Positions 4,486-6,767 of a stretch of DNA of 6,767 nt are shown here, in pieces. Each line of letters begins with the position of its first letter. Position 1 is the stretch's first letter. The notes below the pieces were generated by a model, which did not search any database, was not told where the DNA came from, and was given only the letters and a program-made list of their open reading frames with translations. The position numbers were made by a program, and so were the translations under genes. The stretch is from JAHWKI01 sp035513575. Lineage in GTDB: Bacteria > Gemmatimonadota > Gemmatimonadetes > Longimicrobiales > RSA9. The DNA lies in NCBI GenBank assembly GCA_035513575.1, contig DATKBW010000048.1:1-6767 (forward strand), given 5' to 3'.

Positions 4486-6767
4486 ATGCAAGCCCATCAC
4501 GCCGTTCCGGCTTCCATCCTGCTCGGGCTGGCCCTGGCCCTCCCGGGGGTTCCGCCGGGCTCCGCCACCGTCGCGGCCCAGCAACCCTCAACCGCCCACC
4601 CCCCCTCCCCCCAGCAACACTTCGGCTACCCCATGGGCGCCGACGGCCGCCTCGCCGACTGGGCCGAGCTCGCCGCCTACTACCGCCTCCTCGCCGACGC
4701 GAGCCCTCGCGTCGAGGTCGTCGACATGGGGCCGAGCACCCTCGGCAAGCCGTTCCTCGCCCTCTTCGTCTCCTCGCCCGGGAACCTCGCGCGCCTCGAG
4801 GAGCTCCGTCGCCTGAACGCCGTGCTCGCCGACCCCCGCGGGGTGCCGGAGAACGAGATCGAGCGGGCGATCGAGGAGGGGAGGGCCGTCGTCGTGCAGT
4901 CGTACGGGCTGCATTCGACGGAGGTGGCGGGGGCGCAGACGCCGGCGGAGCTGGTGTGGGAGATGGCCACGCGGGACGACCCGGAGATGGCGCGGATCCT
5001 GGACGAGGTCGTCGCCATCATGCTGCCGTCGCTGAACCCGGACGGCACGACGATGGTGGCGGAGTGGGTGCGGGAGACGGCGGGGACGGAGTACGAGGGC
5101 GCGCGGCTGCCGTGGCTGTATCATCACTACATCGGCCACGACAACAACCGGGACGCGTTCCAGCAGAACACGGCGGAGTCGATCTGGGGCGGCCAGATCC
5201 TCTTCCGTGACTGGGTCCCGCAGGCGTTCGTCGACCACCACCAGATGGGCGCGTGGGGGCCGCGGCTGTACGTGCCGCCGTACGCCGAGCCGATCCGCCC
5301 GGACGCCGACCCGCTGGTCTGGCGGGAGATGTCGTGGTGGGGCGCCCACATCGCCTACGCCGAGGAGGCGGCGGGCCGGAGCGGGGTGACCGGCGCGTCG
5401 ATCTACTCGGGGTGGGGCCACTTCGGGTTCCACTGGATCACGCCGTTCCACAACACGGCCGGGATGCTGACGGAGTCGGCGAGCGCGCGCATGGCGTGGC
5501 CGCTCTTCGTCCACCCCGACCAGCTCGAGGGCCGGCCGGGGCGCGGGCTGCCGGCGTACGAGGAGCAGACGACGTTCCCGAACCCGTGGCCCGGCGGCTG
5601 GTGGACGGTGCGCGACATCGTCGAGCAGCAGAAGATCGCGTCGCTGGCGACGCTGGACCTGGCGGCGAAGAACCGTCGCATGGTGCTGCGAAACCACTAC
5701 CTCAAGGCGCTCCGGCAGACCGAGCGCGGCCGGCGGGCGGAGCCGGTCAGCCGCGGCCCCCGGGGGCCCCTCGCGGCCTTCATCGTCCCCGCGGACCAGC
5801 ACGATCCCTACCCCGCCACCGAGATGGTGGAGAAGCTGCTGCTCCAGGGGATCGACATCGAGCGGGCGACGGAGCCGTTCACCCACGAGGGCCGCGTCTA
5901 CGACGCGGGCAGCTGGATCGTGTCCATGGCCCAGCCCAAGCGGGGGCTGATCCGCTGGCTGCTGGGCCGGACGTTCTATCCGGACAACACGTTCACGCGC
6001 TACCGGGACGGGGCGCCGATCCCGCCGTACGACATGTCCACGGACAACATCGCCGAGTACATGGGCGTGCGGGTCGAGCCCGTCGCCACGCACGTCGAGG
6101 CCCCGACGACCCGGGTGGTCCCGCGGTTCGCCGTGACCGTGCGGGACCGGATCCCGTGGGTCACGTCCGGGATCGAGCCGGTGGGCGAGGCAACGGCGGG
6201 CCGGTTCGGGTACCTGCTGGACGGCCGGTGGAACGATGCGTTCCGGGCCGCGAACCTGCTGCTGGACCGCGGCGTCGCCATACGACGGGTCGACCGCGCG
6301 ATCCCGGGCACCGTCCTCCGGCCAGGCGACTTCGTCGTCGCGTCGGACCGGCCGGCGGACCGCGCGGCAGTCGAGGCCGTGGCCGCGGAGACCGGCCTCG
6401 CGTTCACCGGCCTGGACGCGGACCCGGCCATCGTCAGCCGCCCCGTGACGCGGCTGCGGGTCGGCATGGTCCAGCGCTACTACGGCGGCAACATGGACGA
6501 GGGGTGGACCCGGCTCCTGCTCGAGCGGTTCGGCTTCCCCTACGCGAGCTTGCGCGACGACCGGATCCGGGCCGGCCGCCTCGACCGCGACTTCGACGTG
6601 ATCATCCTGCCATCCGACGACCCGGCCACGATGAGGGGGCCCGGCGACGAGCGGTCGGGCGGCGCGTCCCGGTCCGTCGAGGGCGTCCCGCCCCAGTACC
6701 GGAGCGGGTTCGGCCAGGAGGGAGTGGACGCGCTCGAGGCGTTCGTGGAGAATGGCGGCACGCTGGT
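4486..6767 (+). CDS. Exported M14-family zinc carboxypeptidase-like protein, C-terminus beyond the window
   Basis: The frame is open from the ATG at 4486 to the window end, giving 760 residues without a stop. It is the first start codon after an in-frame TGA at 4405, although its ribosome site is weak. Residues 1-32 are a signal peptide with cleavage near A-A-Q. The M14 fold follows: the zinc pair H143-S-T-E146, the conserved N184-P-D-G, N221-R222 as substrate carboxylate binders, the third zinc ligand in D-H251-H252-Q-M-G, and the general base E330 in TESA. All catalytic positions appear intact. From about residue 655 an alpha/beta segment (RLRVGMVQ, then FDVIILPSDD) looks like a class I glutamine-amidotransferase-like fold, as seen in long M14 proteins of Gemmatimonadota and related groups. 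It probably trims peptides outside the cytoplasm; its substrate is unknown. Codon choice changes within the gene. Confidence 0.92.
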   Translation, partial: MQAHHAVPASILLGLALALPGVPPGSATVAAQQPSTAHPPSPQQHFGYPMGADGRLADWAELAAYYRLLADASPRVEVVDMGPSTLGKPFLALFVSSPGNLARLEELRRLNAVLADPRGVPENEIERAIEEGRAVVVQSYGLHSTEVAGAQTPAELVWEMATRDDPEMARILDEVVAIMLPSLNPDGTTMVAEWVRETAGTEYEGARLPWLYHHYIGHDNNRDAFQQNTAESIWGGQILFRDWVPQAFVDHHQMGAWGPRLYVPPYAEPIRPDADPLVWREMSWWGAHIAYAEEAAGRSGVTGASIYSGWGHFGFHWITPFHNTAGMLTESASARMAWPLFVHPDQLEGRPGRGLPAYEEQTTFPNPWPGGWWTVRDIVEQQKIASLATLDLAAKNRRMVLRNHYLKALRQTERGRRAEPVSRGPRGPLAAFIVPADQHDPYPATEMVEKLLLQGIDIERATEPFTHEGRVYDAGSWIVSMAQPKRGLIRWLLGRTFYPDNTFTRYRDGAPIPPYDMSTDNIAEYMGVRVEPVATHVEAPTTRVVPRFAVTVRDRIPWVTSGIEPVGEATAGRFGYLLDGRWNDAFRAANLLLDRGVAIRRVDRAIPGTVLRPGDFVVASDRPADRAAVEAVAAETGLAFTGLDADPAIVSRPVTRLRVGMVQRYYGGNMDEGWTRLLLERFGFPYASLRDDRIRAGRLDRDFDVIILPSDDPATMRGPGDERSGGASRSVEGVPPQYRSGFGQEGVDALEAFVENGGTL
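4599..4612 (+). repeat. C7-T-C6 tract just after the M14 signal peptide
   Basis: Seven C, one T and six C encode a Pro-Pro-Ser-Pro linker between the signal peptide and the mature domain. The frame is intact here. Slippage in this tract would truncate the protein before the catalytic domain. Confidence 0.6.
5755..5768. repeat. 14-bp GC palindrome in the M14 interdomain linker
   Basis: GGCCCCCGGGGGCC is perfectly self-complementary and lies in codons for an Arg-Gly-Pro-Arg-Gly-Pro linker that follows the catalytic domain. It is probably a by-product of GC-rich linker coding. Confidence 0.5.

Noticed and set aside
3807..5210. Plus-strand open frame spanning the cytochrome end and the M14 start
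   Set aside because: It overlaps two well-supported genes in another frame and is low-complexity Arg/Ala/Pro/Gly.
4588..6093. Minus-strand open frame (501 codons) opposite the M14 peptidase
   Set aside because: The plus strand carries a complete M14 catalytic set. The antisense product is compositionally biased (Arg, Val, His, Pro) and featureless.

Overview
This 6.77 kb window comes from a very GC-rich bacterial chromosome. Two exported proteins have signal peptides ending in Ala-Gln (E-A-Q and A-A-Q), next to a large M14 metallopeptidase and a secreted beta-propeller of Asp-box repeats. That combination fits Gemmatimonadota or a neighbouring soil or marine phylum, but this is an inference; the window holds no rRNA or other marker gene.

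The left half lies on the minus strand. Positions 1-1316 carry the N-terminal 438 residues of an exported Asp-box (BNR/YCF48-like) beta-propeller whose C-terminus runs off the window. Its start is 56 nt downstream of an ArsR-type winged-helix/rhodanese fusion regulator (1373-2080), so the two probably form an operon. A 237-nt spacer (2081-2317) follows. It holds an AT-rich, repeat-bearing island just upstream of the fusion gene and two small GC-rich stems. Beyond it, also on the minus strand, is a second winged-helix regulator (2318-2944) whose C-terminal cysteines match the SufR-type Fe-S cluster pattern.

The right half lies on the plus strand. A c-type cytochrome with two CxxCH haem sites, related to the cytochrome c peroxidase/MauG group (3100-4320), is divergent from the SufR-like regulator. 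Their shared 155-nt intergenic region contains a 26-bp interrupted dyad, ATATGTCAA-N8-TTGGCATAT, which is the strongest regulatory signal in the window. Next is an exported M14-family zinc carboxypeptidase-like protein (from 4486, open at the window end) with a good sigma70-type promoter (TTGACG-N17-TATGCT) and all expected catalytic residues.

The first four genes share a redox theme. There is a rhodanese-linked repressor (a possible persulfide sensor), a cysteine-cluster repressor (a possible Fe-S sensor), a periplasmic dihaem protein, and a secreted propeller with a CxxC near the window edge. The simplest reading is two small local regulatory units placed side by side: a self-regulated ArsR-rhodanese/propeller operon and a divergent SufR-like/dihaem cytochrome pair. 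I found no RNA genes, CRISPR arrays, insertion sequences or att sites. I see no firm evidence of a wholly new system; the regulator-cytochrome pair with its dyad is the best candidate for something undescribed.
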